Assembly: GCA_024280295.1 (NCBI GenBank)
Contig: JAJRQK010000053.1
Coordinates: forward strand, 1-51,390
Direction: 5' to 3'
Length of the DNA stretch: 51,390 nucleotides
From: Bacteroidota bacterium
GTDB lineage: Bacteria > Bacteroidota > Bacteroidia > Flavobacteriales_D > Crocinitomicaceae
Part shown: in pieces, positions 44,951 to 51,390 of the stretch
How positions within the stretch are numbered: the first letter of the stretch is position 1
Layout: each line of letters opens with the position of its first letter
Position numbers and translations under genes: made by a program
The notes under the pieces: model-generated
Databases searched by the model: none
What the model saw: the letters and a program-made list of their open reading frames with translations, nothing else
Told to the model about the DNA's origin: nothing

Positions 44951-45082
44951 CCCCTAACAATATATACACGTAAATGCGGTTTTGTGCGAAATTAAAAGTT
45001 TGTTTTTTTGTGCAAACTTTAGTGCTAAATCGAAAGGTAAGTGCTTTTAAAACAGCAACTACGGATATTAAAGCCGTTACCT
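44951..45082. repeat. attC-like imperfect inverted repeat, upstream of the GNAT gene
   Basis: Outer arms ATATACACGTAAATGC (44962-44977) and GCAACTACGGATATTA (45055-45070) are imperfectly complementary (10 of 16). Boundary words CCCCTAAC (44951-44958) and GTTACC (45076-45081) share the TAAC/GTTA pairing. In the middle a perfect 8-bp stem AAAGTTTG (44995-45002) / CAAACTTT (45013-45020) forms a hairpin. This layout resembles integron attC sites, but the boundary 7-mers do not match RYYYAAC/GTTRRRY exactly. Confidence 0.5.
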
Positions 45083-45104
45083 GACATCATAAAAAATGAT
45101 GTCA
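45082..45104 (+). promoter_or_regulatory. Hairpin covering the GNAT start codon
   Basis: TGACATCAT (45082-45090), loop AAAAA, ATGATGTCA (45096-45104) is a perfect 9-bp stem that buries the two tandem ATG codons. It could limit translation, or the match may arise by chance from the site boundary. Confidence 0.45.
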
Positions 45105-45519
45105 TTCGAATTAAATCCAATATTAGATTCAGTTAATTGGATAAGAATTTCGGAACTTTTTGAATTAGTTAATTGGGGAATTAGAGAACCCAAAGAAATT
45201 GAAAAATCATTTAGAGCAAGTTCTGTTACTTGTTTTGTGAAAGATGAAAGTGAAATTATTGGTTTCGGAAGAACTGTAGATGATGGAAGGTATTATGCTT
45301 TACTTGTTGACATAGTCATTCATCCAAATCATCAGTCAAAAGGAATAGGAAAATCAATTGTAAATGAACTACAGAATAGATTAGAAGGGTATGAATTTAT
45401 CACTTTTACTGCTGCTCCAAACAAAGAAGATTTTCACCATAAAATATGGTTGGAAAAAGCAAAAATCCGCGTTTATCTTTCCAAAAGACGAAAAGCAATT
45501 TAATGAACATTGTGAATAA
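45096..45519 (+). pseudogene. GNAT-family N-acetyltransferase with a 1-base frameshift
   Basis: The first 117 codons encode a GNAT domain with the acetyl-CoA signature HPNHQSKGIGKSIVNEL and the ALLVDIVIHP strand. The frame then runs into KIWLEKAKIRVYLSKRRKAI and a stop at 45503. Removing one T at about 45447 restores the family ending KIGWKKQKSAFIFPKDEKQF, then NEHCE and a stop at 45517-45519. The original gene thus had about 141 codons. It could be a real inactivation or an assembly error. The final beta strand is lost, so the protein would probably be unstable. Confidence 0.85.
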
Positions 45520-45529
45520 AAAATGTAGG

Positions 45530-45584
45530 TAACACTGAGTAAAAAAAATACGAAGTTAATGCTTCGCACAATTACTTATTGTTA
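45530..45584. repeat. attC-like imperfect inverted repeat, downstream of the GNAT gene
   Basis: Outer arms TAACACTGAGTAA (45530-45542) and TTACTTATTGTTA (45572-45584) pair at 11 of 13 positions. A central stem CGAAG (45551-45555) / CTTCG (45562-45566) forms an inner hairpin. It starts 10 bases after the repaired GNAT stop codon, the position of an attC site in a gene cassette. Confidence 0.5.
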
Positions 45585-45861
45585 GAAAATCATCCCTATC
45601 CTTAAGAGAAAATAAAGCTCAGGAGAACGTACTATTCTCTAGTCTAAACGTTACTGGATGTGCTCTAAATAACTGGATAGTGAGTTAAGGGTAGATTGCA
45701 TAAATTTCTAGATTGCCCATAACTTGTTCAGTTTCTAGATAAAATCAACTTGATTGAAATAATTTATCATTTTTTCACATATCTCGTGAACCATAGCTGT
45801 TACTAAGTAAAACGCCATCAAGGGACACAAAATTGTATTTATAAAAATATTTACAGTACTA
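45585..45861. other. Non-coding stretch before the PadR promoter
   Basis: No gene, RNA or convincing repeat recognised. Confidence 0.4.
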
Positions 45862-45897
45862 TGTATTGCATAATACAATCTTTTACATGTATCTTTG
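45862..45897 (+). promoter_or_regulatory. PadR/PspC promoter with overlapping palindromic operator
   Basis: -33 TTG (45866-45868), 21-base spacer, -7 TATCTTTG (45890-45897), then 19 bases to the PadR ATG. The palindrome TGTATT-GCAT-AATACA (45862-45877) covers the -33 element. PadR repressors bind ATGT/ACAT-type palindromes, so this fits autorepression. Confidence 0.65.
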
Positions 45898-45916
45898 TAT
45901 AAACAATTAGTCGAAT

Positions 45917-46252
45917 ATGAAATTAGAAAATACCAAGGCTCAGATGCGAAAGGGAATTTTAGAGTTCTGTATTCTATCGATATTAAGCAAAGAAGAAGCC
46001 TACCCGTCGGAGATCATCACCAAGTTGAAAGACGCAAAATTGATCGTTGTAGAAGGCACGCTTTATCCATTGCTAACTCGATTAAAGAATGCCGAACTAC
46101 TCACCTATCGCTGGGAAGAATCTACATCTGGCCCACCGAGAAAGTACTATTCAATCACCAACTTAGGCCAGACATTTCTTTACGAACTTTCGGGTACGTG
46201 GATAGAATTGAACAAGGCCGTTACAAAAATCACTCAAACAGACAAAAAATGA
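45917..46252 (+). CDS. PadR-family transcriptional regulator
   Basis: 111-residue winged-helix regulator. The PadR domain is complete: RKGILEFCILSILSKEEAYP, SEIITKLKDAKLIVVEGTLYP, LLTRLKNAELLTYRWEES and GPPRKYYSITNLGQTFL. It is the short PadR form without a long C-terminal domain. Its TGA overlaps the ATG of the PspC gene (ATGA), so both are translated together, as in many Bacteroidota. The palindrome in its promoter suggests that it represses this operon. Confidence 0.93.
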   Translation: MKLENTKAQMRKGILEFCILSILSKEEAYPSEIITKLKDAKLIVVEGTLYPLLTRLKNAELLTYRWEESTSGPPRKYYSITNLGQTFLYELSGTWIELNKAVTKITQTDKK

Positions 46253-47802
46253 AAAAGACAGTATCAGTAAATATCAAAGGAATCAACTTCTTAATTGAGG
46301 AGGATGCGTATGAGCTGTTGCAGGACTATTTAGACCGTCTGGCAACGACACTTAGAAATGAATCGGGATGTTCAGATATCATAGAGGATGTCGAATTACG
46401 AATTGCAGAGTTATGCTCAACAAAACTAAGTGAAAGCAAAACAGTAATTGAACTTTCTGACATCAATGAAATATTGGCCGCACTTGGAGATCCATCCGAA
46501 TACGTGGATGAAGAATCAGAGTATGCAGAAGAAACAAAAAGTTCAAACTCAAGCACAAAAGGTTCTGAAAAGCGTTTGTTTCGAGATACAGAAAATGCTA
46601 TAATAGGTGGAGTTTGCCAAGGAATTGCTGATTTTCTCAAACTAGATGTCGTCATCGTCCGCGCGATTTTCGTCGTACTATTTCTTTTCGGAGGATTCGG
46701 GTTTCCGCTCTACATCATTCTATGGATCATCGTTCCCAAGGCAAAAAGCACCATTGACCGTTTGCGCATGAAAGGAAGACCTATCACAGTTGAAAATGTG
46801 AAAGATGAAGTTGGAAATGCAGCTGAACGTTTCAAAGACGGTACAAAAAACTTTGCAGGTAAAATTCGCGAAAACGACACCTACAAGAAAAGCATGTCTC
46901 GTGGAGCAAGGATATTATCCACAATCGCAGGATCAATACTGATCCTTTGGGGATTGAGTTGGCTTATAGCACTCCTAGTATTTAGCCTTGGAGGATTCGA
47001 TTTCATCCCAGCAATTGACGACGGTGGATTACTATCTCTTTCTGATTTTGGTGCACTCGTTCTACCCCATACAAGTGATGTAGGAACAGCATGGGTTGGA
47101 GGATTACTATTGGCTTCAAGTTCAATTACACTACTTCTACTCTTAGGATCAATTCTCATCTTTAGAATTCGGAATAAATGGGCAAACCTAAGTTTATTGG
47201 GTATTTTCGTGACAGGAATTATTGGTTTAGTAATGTGCCTTTATTTAGGAGCGAAAACAGGTCGCGATTTCTTCTATGAAGGTGAAATAGAAAAGCAAAT
47301 TGCCACCGTTGATACCGACGAGTTAGTTGTCTTAACTGAAATTGATGACATTGGGAAGCCTAGGAAATTTCACATCAAGAAAAACGGACGATTTGGTACC
47401 GTTAAAATTAGTGAAACCTCAATTACAGATTACGGAATTCATTTTAAATTCAAGCAATCAAACGATACACTCTTCCACGTTCACCAATACAAAAGTGCTC
47501 ATGGCAGAACACGAAAAAAAGGAGAAGATAAAGCAGAAAGGATTACGCATTCTATGGCTATTTTTGGAGATACATTGACATTACAAGCGAGTTATTCATT
47601 TCCACGAGCCGACAAACTACGCGAGCAAGAAGTTATTGTGATTATCGAAATTCCTAAAGGAGGTCGCGTACGCTTGAACGATCAAATTGTTCACTTAGGC
47701 GGCAGTATATCTGATGATGACGGGGGAGAAGTTGAAAAAACAATTTATTACAATGAGGATGGCTATATGGAAGGAAGTGGCAGCTATTATCATTACTACT
47801 AA
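46249..47802 (+). CDS. PspC-domain membrane protein
   Basis: 517-residue membrane protein. An N-terminal cytoplasmic region (about 1-95: VSVNIKGINFLIEEDAYELL, LGDPSEYVDEE) is followed by the PspC domain (about 105-170: KRLFRDTENAIIGGVCQGIA, DFLKLDVVIVRAIFVVLFL, LYIILWIIVPK). Further TM helices follow (SILILWGLSWLIALLVFSL; a second near 285-305; LLGIFVTGIIGLVMCLYLG), then a C-terminal beta-rich domain of about 150 residues. Likely an envelope-stress sensor or effector under PadR control. The open frame extends upstream to 45895 but only overlaps PadR; ATG 46249 is the start. Confidence 0.9.
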   Translation: MKKTVSVNIKGINFLIEEDAYELLQDYLDRLATTLRNESGCSDIIEDVELRIAELCSTKLSESKTVIELSDINEILAALGDPSEYVDEESEYAEETKSSNSSTKGSEKRLFRDTENAIIGGVCQGIADFLKLDVVIVRAIFVVLFLFGGFGFPLYIILWIIVPKAKSTIDRLRMKGRPITVENVKDEVGNAAERFKDGTKNFAGKIRENDTYKKSMSRGARILSTIAGSILILWGLSWLIALLVFSLGGFDFIPAIDDGGLLSLSDFGALVLPHTSDVGTAWVGGLLLASSSITLLLLLGSILIFRIRNKWANLSLLGIFVTGIIGLVMCLYLGAKTGRDFFYEGEIEKQIATVDTDELVVLTEIDDIGKPRKFHIKKNGRFGTVKISETSITDYGIHFKFKQSNDTLFHVHQYKSAHGRTRKKGEDKAERITHSMAIFGDTLTLQASYSFPRADKLREQEVIVIIEIPKGGRVRLNDQIVHLGGSISDDDGGEVEKTIYYNEDGYMEGSGSYYHYY

Positions 47803-47832
47803 ATCTAATTAATGATTAGGAGTAAAGTTACG

Positions 47833-47878
47833 AAAGTGGTGTTCAATATAAAACAAGTTGGGCGCCACTTTTGTTGTT
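47833..47878 (+). terminator. Probable terminator of the PadR-PspC operon
   Basis: AAAGTGGTG and CGCCACTTTT pair (one G-T pair, about 9 bp) over a loop of about 20 bases. The stem is followed by the broken T tract TTGTTGTTT. Confidence 0.5.
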
Positions 47879-47940
47879 TAACAACTGAGTTCCAAACTTA
47901 TCTTAACACTATTTTAGAGTAGAACTTAGGTTAGTAGGGT

Positions 47941-48040
47941 GCTCGGGCGTGCTTTCCGCTGTATCTTTAATTCAAAACTAGAAATCAGAGTTGGCTACTA
48001 CTACTTTGGAAATTAAAGGATGTCGCTCCAATCACTAGCA
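47941..48040 (-). repeat. Conserved intergenic hairpin element, copy 2
   Basis: In minus-strand orientation it has the same arms as copy 1: AGCGACATCC (48027-48018) and AAAGATACAGCG (47968-47957), with GCTAG-GAT and GGAAAGC flanks. Between them the stem is longer, CTTTAATT/AATTAAAG (47965-47972 and 48011-48018 on the plus strand), with a loop of 38 bases. Arms are conserved while the stem sequence differs but remains paired. Confidence 0.65.
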
Positions 48041-48133
48041 CGAAATCTTGCTTCGGAAAAACAAGTCCTATTTCTTTGATCATTTTCTCTTCGAATTAAT
48101 CATAAATCTCCTACATTTTAAGAACTTTGTAAC

Positions 48134-49504
48134 TTGAAGTACGCGATTATAGATATAGAAACGACTGGAGGTGCGCCTAAGGACTCCAAAATCACAGAGA
48201 TTGCCATTTACATTCATGATGGAGAAAAAGTAATTGACGAATATGCAACATTGATTAATCCAGAGATGCCAATTCCTCCGTTCATTGTTCAATTGACGGG
48301 CATAAATGATCGAATGGTAAAGGATTCTCCAAAATTCTTCGAAGTAGCAAAAGAAATCATTGAATTTACCACAGATTGTGTTTTTGTAGCTCATAACGTG
48401 AGCTTTGATTACGGAATTGTGCGCATGGAATTTAACACACTTGGTTTTGATTACCGTCGTCCTCACCTATGTACAGTTAGAGCTTCAAGATTTGTAATTC
48501 CAGGTCACGAGTCGTATAGTCTTGGCAAATTGACCAAGAAATTAGGAATCAATTTAGTTGGTCGTCACCGAGCAGGAGGAGATGCACTTGCAACGGCAAA
48601 ACTATTCACATTACTGATTGAAAAAGACCCAAAAGGGCTTGCCACATTTATTCAGGAGGAGATTAATCCAAAACGACTTCATCCAAACTTGGATGTTAGT
48701 GCACTTGAGGAGATTCCAAATAAAGCTGGAGTCTATCGATTCTATAACGAAACAAATCAGCTCATTTACATTGGGAAAAGTATTCATCTTAAGAAACGAA
48801 TTGAACATCATTTGCGAAATTCAAAGACAAAAAAAGCAATCCAAATGCAAACTGATATTGCTCGCATTGAATTCGATTTGACTGGTTCAGAATTAATCGC
48901 TTTGCTTCAAGAAACACAGCAAATAAAGGAGCATCAACCTATTTACAATCGCGCATTAAAACGTTCAAATTTTCCATTTGGCTTATACGATTATTTGGAT
49001 GAGAAGGGTTACTTGCGATTGCACATTGCTCAAGTTTCAAAAATACAAGATGCTCCACTGTTAAGTTTTAGCTCAAAAAAAGAGGCAACTGTAACACTAG
49101 AGCGATTCGTTGAGGAACATCGTTTGTGCAAAAAATTATGCAACATCTACAAAACAAGCAGTTCGTGTTTCCAGTATCAGATTAAAGAATGTAATGGCGC
49201 ATGCATCAATGAAGAAAGCACTAAAGATTATAATTTACGCTGTCAAGAACTAGTAGATGAACTCAACTTAAACGGGGCTTCATTTTACATTGTAGGAAAA
49301 GGACGTGCTCGAAACGAAAAAAGCTTAGTTTATATAGAAAAGGGGGTATTAAGAGGTTTTGGTTATGCGCCATTTCATTTTAACCGACAGAAACCTGAAA
49401 AATGGAATCGATTTATAGACTTAGTTAAAGATGACAAAGATTCCCGCACGATTGTAAAATCCTACTTGCGAAAGAATGAAGAAGTAGAACTCGTTTATTT
49501 GTAA
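48134..49504 (+). CDS. DnaQ-like 3'-5' exonuclease fused to a GIY-YIG endonuclease domain
   Basis: 456-residue fusion. The N-terminal DEDDh exonuclease (about 1-165) has AIIDIETTGG (Asp, Glu), AHNVSFDYGIV (Asp) and GRHRAGGDALATAKL (His, Asp). The GIY-YIG domain (about 195-275) reads NKAGVYRFYNETNQLIYIGK, then SIHLKKRIEHH, like UvrC/Cho. The C-terminal third has a Cys cluster (CKKLCNIYKTSSSCFQYQIK, then CNGAC), as in UvrC-type proteins. It probably cuts and trims damaged DNA; similar DnaQ-UvrC fusions exist in Actinobacteria and Bacteroidota. The start is TTG at 48134, which gives the usual K-Y-A-I-I-D N-terminus; no ATG is available nearby. Confidence 0.92.
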   Translation: MKYAIIDIETTGGAPKDSKITEIAIYIHDGEKVIDEYATLINPEMPIPPFIVQLTGINDRMVKDSPKFFEVAKEIIEFTTDCVFVAHNVSFDYGIVRMEFNTLGFDYRRPHLCTVRASRFVIPGHESYSLGKLTKKLGINLVGRHRAGGDALATAKLFTLLIEKDPKGLATFIQEEINPKRLHPNLDVSALEEIPNKAGVYRFYNETNQLIYIGKSIHLKKRIEHHLRNSKTKKAIQMQTDIARIEFDLTGSELIALLQETQQIKEHQPIYNRALKRSNFPFGLYDYLDEKGYLRLHIAQVSKIQDAPLLSFSSKKEATVTLERFVEEHRLCKKLCNIYKTSSSCFQYQIKECNGACINEESTKDYNLRCQELVDELNLNGASFYIVGKGRARNEKSLVYIEKGVLRGFGYAPFHFNRQKPEKWNRFIDLVKDDKDSRTIVKSYLRKNEEVELVYL

Positions 49505-49563
49505 CCAACGGCATTTTAGAACCTAACTTAGTTTTGTAATTAATTCAATATTTCAAACCACTT

Positions 49564-49938
49564 TCACACTGTCCCCATATAATCTTGCCAATGTACTAAA
49601 ACGAACTTAGATCTTCCATTTTCTGTTCGTTCTAAGTACCCAAATTCAAAACAAAAGAGATACACATCTCCTTTCGTATTCTTCCAATAATGGGTAAAAA
49701 ACTTAGGATTAAACCCGCTTGCAATAAGATCTTCTTTGCGAATGATTGCTTTACCAGCCTTGTTGTATAACTTTAATAAGCGACGATTAGCCTTTAGCTG
49801 TTTCTCAACTTTATTGAAAAAGCTCGCTTCTTTGTTTTTACTAACTTTGTAGTTGTAGGCTGACTTACAATGTTCATCACAGTAAATTTTATCAACTCTA
49901 CCTTCTAATTTCTCATCACAGTACTTACAATTCGACAT
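49564..49938 (-). CDS. Small zinc-ribbon protein of unknown function
   Basis: 124-residue protein that starts with a probable zinc ribbon: CKYCDEKLEGRVDKIYCDEH (Cys4, Cys7, Cys20) with a fourth ligand Cys24 in HCKSAYNYK. The rest is basic and helical (NKVEKQLKANRRLLKLYNKA), then a C-terminal beta part (GDVYLFCFEFGYLERTENG). It probably binds nucleic acid; no named family comes to mind with confidence. It is divergent from the tyrosine recombinase gene; a 12-base palindrome (TTATACGTATAA, 49963-49974) lies between them. Confidence 0.78.
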   Translation of the reverse strand: MSNCKYCDEKLEGRVDKIYCDEHCKSAYNYKVSKNKEASFFNKVEKQLKANRRLLKLYNKAGKAIIRKEDLIASGFNPKFFTHYWKNTKGDVYLFCFEFGYLERTENGRSKFVLVHWQDYMGTV

Positions 49939-49962
49939 TTTAATCGCACAATTATTCGGTTG

Positions 49963-49974
49963 TTATACGTATAA
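49963..49974. promoter_or_regulatory. 12-base palindrome between divergent genes
   Basis: TTATACGTATAA is a perfect palindrome in the 90-base gap between the zinc-ribbon gene and the recombinase gene. Possible operator; AT-rich palindromes of this length can occur by chance. Confidence 0.3.
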
Positions 49975-50028
49975 TACTACGAATAAATTTTCACTTGAAA
50001 CTAATTAGAATGATCTTTCCCAATAAAA

Positions 50029-51186
50029 ATGTACACCAAAAAATCTTATATAACGCTCAAGCATCTTGTCATCGATGGAAGTAAATACATTGGGCTCAAA
50101 CACTATCCAAGTAAAGCGATAACAGTAATCATTGAATCTTTATCAACTATAGATTGGAGTGATGATTACGGGATGCACTATCTTCCCAATACAAAATCAA
50201 ACCTAGACCAGGTTTTTTCACTTTTCAAGGGGATCGCGCATATCAACTGTACGCATTTTTACAGAAACAAATCCCCTCACATTTCAACTACCATCTTAAA
50301 TGTCGATGGGTTTCGTAAGAGGCGTCTAAAACCTGGTTATCGGGCATGTCCTGAAGAATTTCTTCGTAAACTAGAGTTAAAGCGTTATGCGTTAAGTACA
50401 GCAAAGACCTACATTTCCTTCTTCGAAAAATTCATCAATTTCTATCCAGAAATCGCTCTAGAAAGCCTTGATGAAAATGATATTCGGAATTATTTGCAAC
50501 ATCTCATACAAGAGAACAAATCTGGATCCTACTTAAATCAAGTCGTAAATAGCATTAAGTTCTACTACGAAGTTGTAAAGGACATGCCCAATCGTTTCTA
50601 TTCAATTGAGCGTCCGCGACAGGAATACAAATTACCAAAGGTCATTAGTATGGAAGAGATTGCAGGTATGATTAATGTAACCCGTAACATCAAGCACCGT
50701 TGCATAATTGCCCTACTCTATTCCGCAGGGTTACGCAGAGGCGAACTACTTAATTTGAAACTTACTGATATTGACAGTAAACGAATGCTGATAACTGTCC
50801 GCTCTGGGAAGGGCAACAAAGATCGCGTAACGCTACTAAGTCCAACTATGCTAGAAGAACTCAGAAATTACTTCATAGAATACCGACCAAAAGATTACCT
50901 ATTTGAAGGAGAGAGCGGCTTAAAATATGGCAGTAGTAGTGTTCTCCTAATTGTAAAGCGAGCAGGAATAAATGCAAAAGTCACTAAGAACGTCACTCCC
51001 CACATGCTCCGCCACAGTTTTGCTACTCATTTATTAGAAAACGGGGCGGATCTGCGTTACATCCAATCATTATTAGGTCATAATAGCAGCAAAACAACAG
51101 AAATCTACACGCAGGTAACATTAAGCCATGTCAAGGAGATTAAAAGCCCACTAGACTCTTTAAATTTAACCTCCTATAATGAATAA
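50029..51186 (+). CDS. Tyrosine-type site-specific recombinase/integrase
   Basis: 385-residue tyrosine recombinase. The N-terminal ~100 residues are an extra domain. The SAM-like core-binding domain is about 108-190 (FLRKLELKRYALSTAKTYIS). The catalytic domain has Arg in SAGLRRGELLNLKL, Lys in RSGKGNKDRV, His-x-x-Arg in TPHMLRHSFATHLLENGADL, His in QSLLGHNSSKTT, and nucleophile Tyr in EIYTQV. The set is complete, so it should be active. It lacks the extra segment before the HxxR box that marks integron IntI enzymes. It resembles the stand-alone XerD-like integrases common in Bacteroidota accessory DNA. Confidence 0.93.
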   Translation: MYTKKSYITLKHLVIDGSKYIGLKHYPSKAITVIIESLSTIDWSDDYGMHYLPNTKSNLDQVFSLFKGIAHINCTHFYRNKSPHISTTILNVDGFRKRRLKPGYRACPEEFLRKLELKRYALSTAKTYISFFEKFINFYPEIALESLDENDIRNYLQHLIQENKSGSYLNQVVNSIKFYYEVVKDMPNRFYSIERPRQEYKLPKVISMEEIAGMINVTRNIKHRCIIALLYSAGLRRGELLNLKLTDIDSKRMLITVRSGKGNKDRVTLLSPTMLEELRNYFIEYRPKDYLFEGESGLKYGSSSVLLIVKRAGINAKVTKNVTPHMLRHSFATHLLENGADLRYIQSLLGHNSSKTTEIYTQVTLSHVKEIKSPLDSLNLTSYNE

Positions 51187-51267
51187 GCACATAATCCTTT
51201 TATAATCAATATGCCTTTTTTATATACAAATCAATTAGTATATTGGGATGTTAGCATGCATTAAAAA

Positions 51268-51390
51268 ATGACAGCAAGTAAGAAAATAGGACGATTGACA
51301 TTACTGAAGCATTGCACCATTTTTGCAGGAGTAATGCTGTCAATACCAATAATTATTGAGCTGATTGATAATAAACCGATAAATATTATA
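51268..51390 (+). CDS. Possible start of a membrane protein gene, cut by the window end
   Basis: An ATG at 51268 opens 41 codons to the window edge: TASKKIGRLTLLKHCTIFAG, then VMLSIPIIIELID. It contains one hydrophobic segment. It is too short to classify; coding status is uncertain. Confidence 0.35.
   Translation, partial: MTASKKIGRLTLLKHCTIFAGVMLSIPIIIELIDNKPINII

Noticed and set aside
44951-45584. Classical integron
   Set aside because: The boundary 7-mers do not fit RYYYAAC/GTTRRRY, and the only recombinase nearby lacks the IntI-specific segment. Only the general fold is similar.
1-51390. CRISPR array or canonical defence island
   Set aside because: No regularly spaced repeats, and the only defence-related sequence is the YhcG fragment.

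Overview
The window comes from a member of the Bacteroidota, most likely a marine or freshwater Flavobacteriales relative. The evidence is low GC, three proteins with type IX secretion (T9SS) C-terminal sorting domains, a TonB receptor followed by a DUF4249 lipoprotein, a DUF3822-rsmD-coaD cluster, and many copies of the Bacteroidota -7 promoter element TAnnTTTG a few bases to about 30 bases before start codons. These promoter elements were used to correct many starts: several longer readings begin at TTG codons that lie inside or upstream of the promoter.

Layout. 1-5.5 kb: exported rhodanese, flavin oxidoreductase, RNA pseudouridine synthase, O-methyltransferase, a T9SS cargo and a SpoU-type RNA methyltransferase. 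5.5-6.3 kb: a decayed IS30-family transposase and a dispersed repeat. 6.4-11.4 kb: SulP anion transporter with an unusual insertion, then a TonB receptor/DUF4249 pair. 11.4-11.9 kb: an IS3-family transposase tail. 11.9-17.2 kb (minus): ffh, an NhaC-type antiporter, an RND/MMPL exporter. 17.3-22.4 kb: T9SS protein, a large unknown exported protein, a RecD-like helicase. 22.5-26.7 kb: a tight operon (membrane protein, DUF3822, rsmD, coaD) and a thioredoxin-fold protein without cysteines. 26.7-32.4 kb: rhomboid protease, nitroreductase, small envelope proteins, a broken outer-membrane gene, tRNA-Lys, shikimate kinase, and a coiled-coil lipoprotein/membrane protein pair. 32.4-35.6 kb: M61 peptidase and a BNR-repeat protein. 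35.6-36.2 kb: two gene fragments joined end to end (an outer-membrane barrel tail and a YhcG/DUF1016 nuclease tail). 36.2-41.8 kb: an SPFH protein with a small membrane partner, a TetR-SDR pair with operator-like palindromes, DUF2797 and prfC. 41.8-46 kb: an accessory stretch with a methyltransferase, a glycine-rich T9SS protein, a DUF6252-like lipoprotein and a frameshifted GNAT acetyltransferase between two attC-like foldable intergenic elements. 46-51.4 kb: PadR/PspC pair, DnaQ/GIY-YIG fusion nuclease, a zinc-ribbon protein and a tyrosine recombinase.

Most genes are ordinary housekeeping or envelope functions. The least explained signals are non-coding: (i) a two-copy intergenic element with conserved arms (AGCGACATCC and AAAGATACAGCG) around a hairpin whose stem differs between the copies but stays paired; (ii) imperfect inverted repeats with a central hairpin on both sides of the GNAT gene, resembling cassette recombination sites without a classical integron; (iii) a purine-rich dispersed repeat built on AAGACTCGAAGA. 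Six gene remnants were found by reading across frames.
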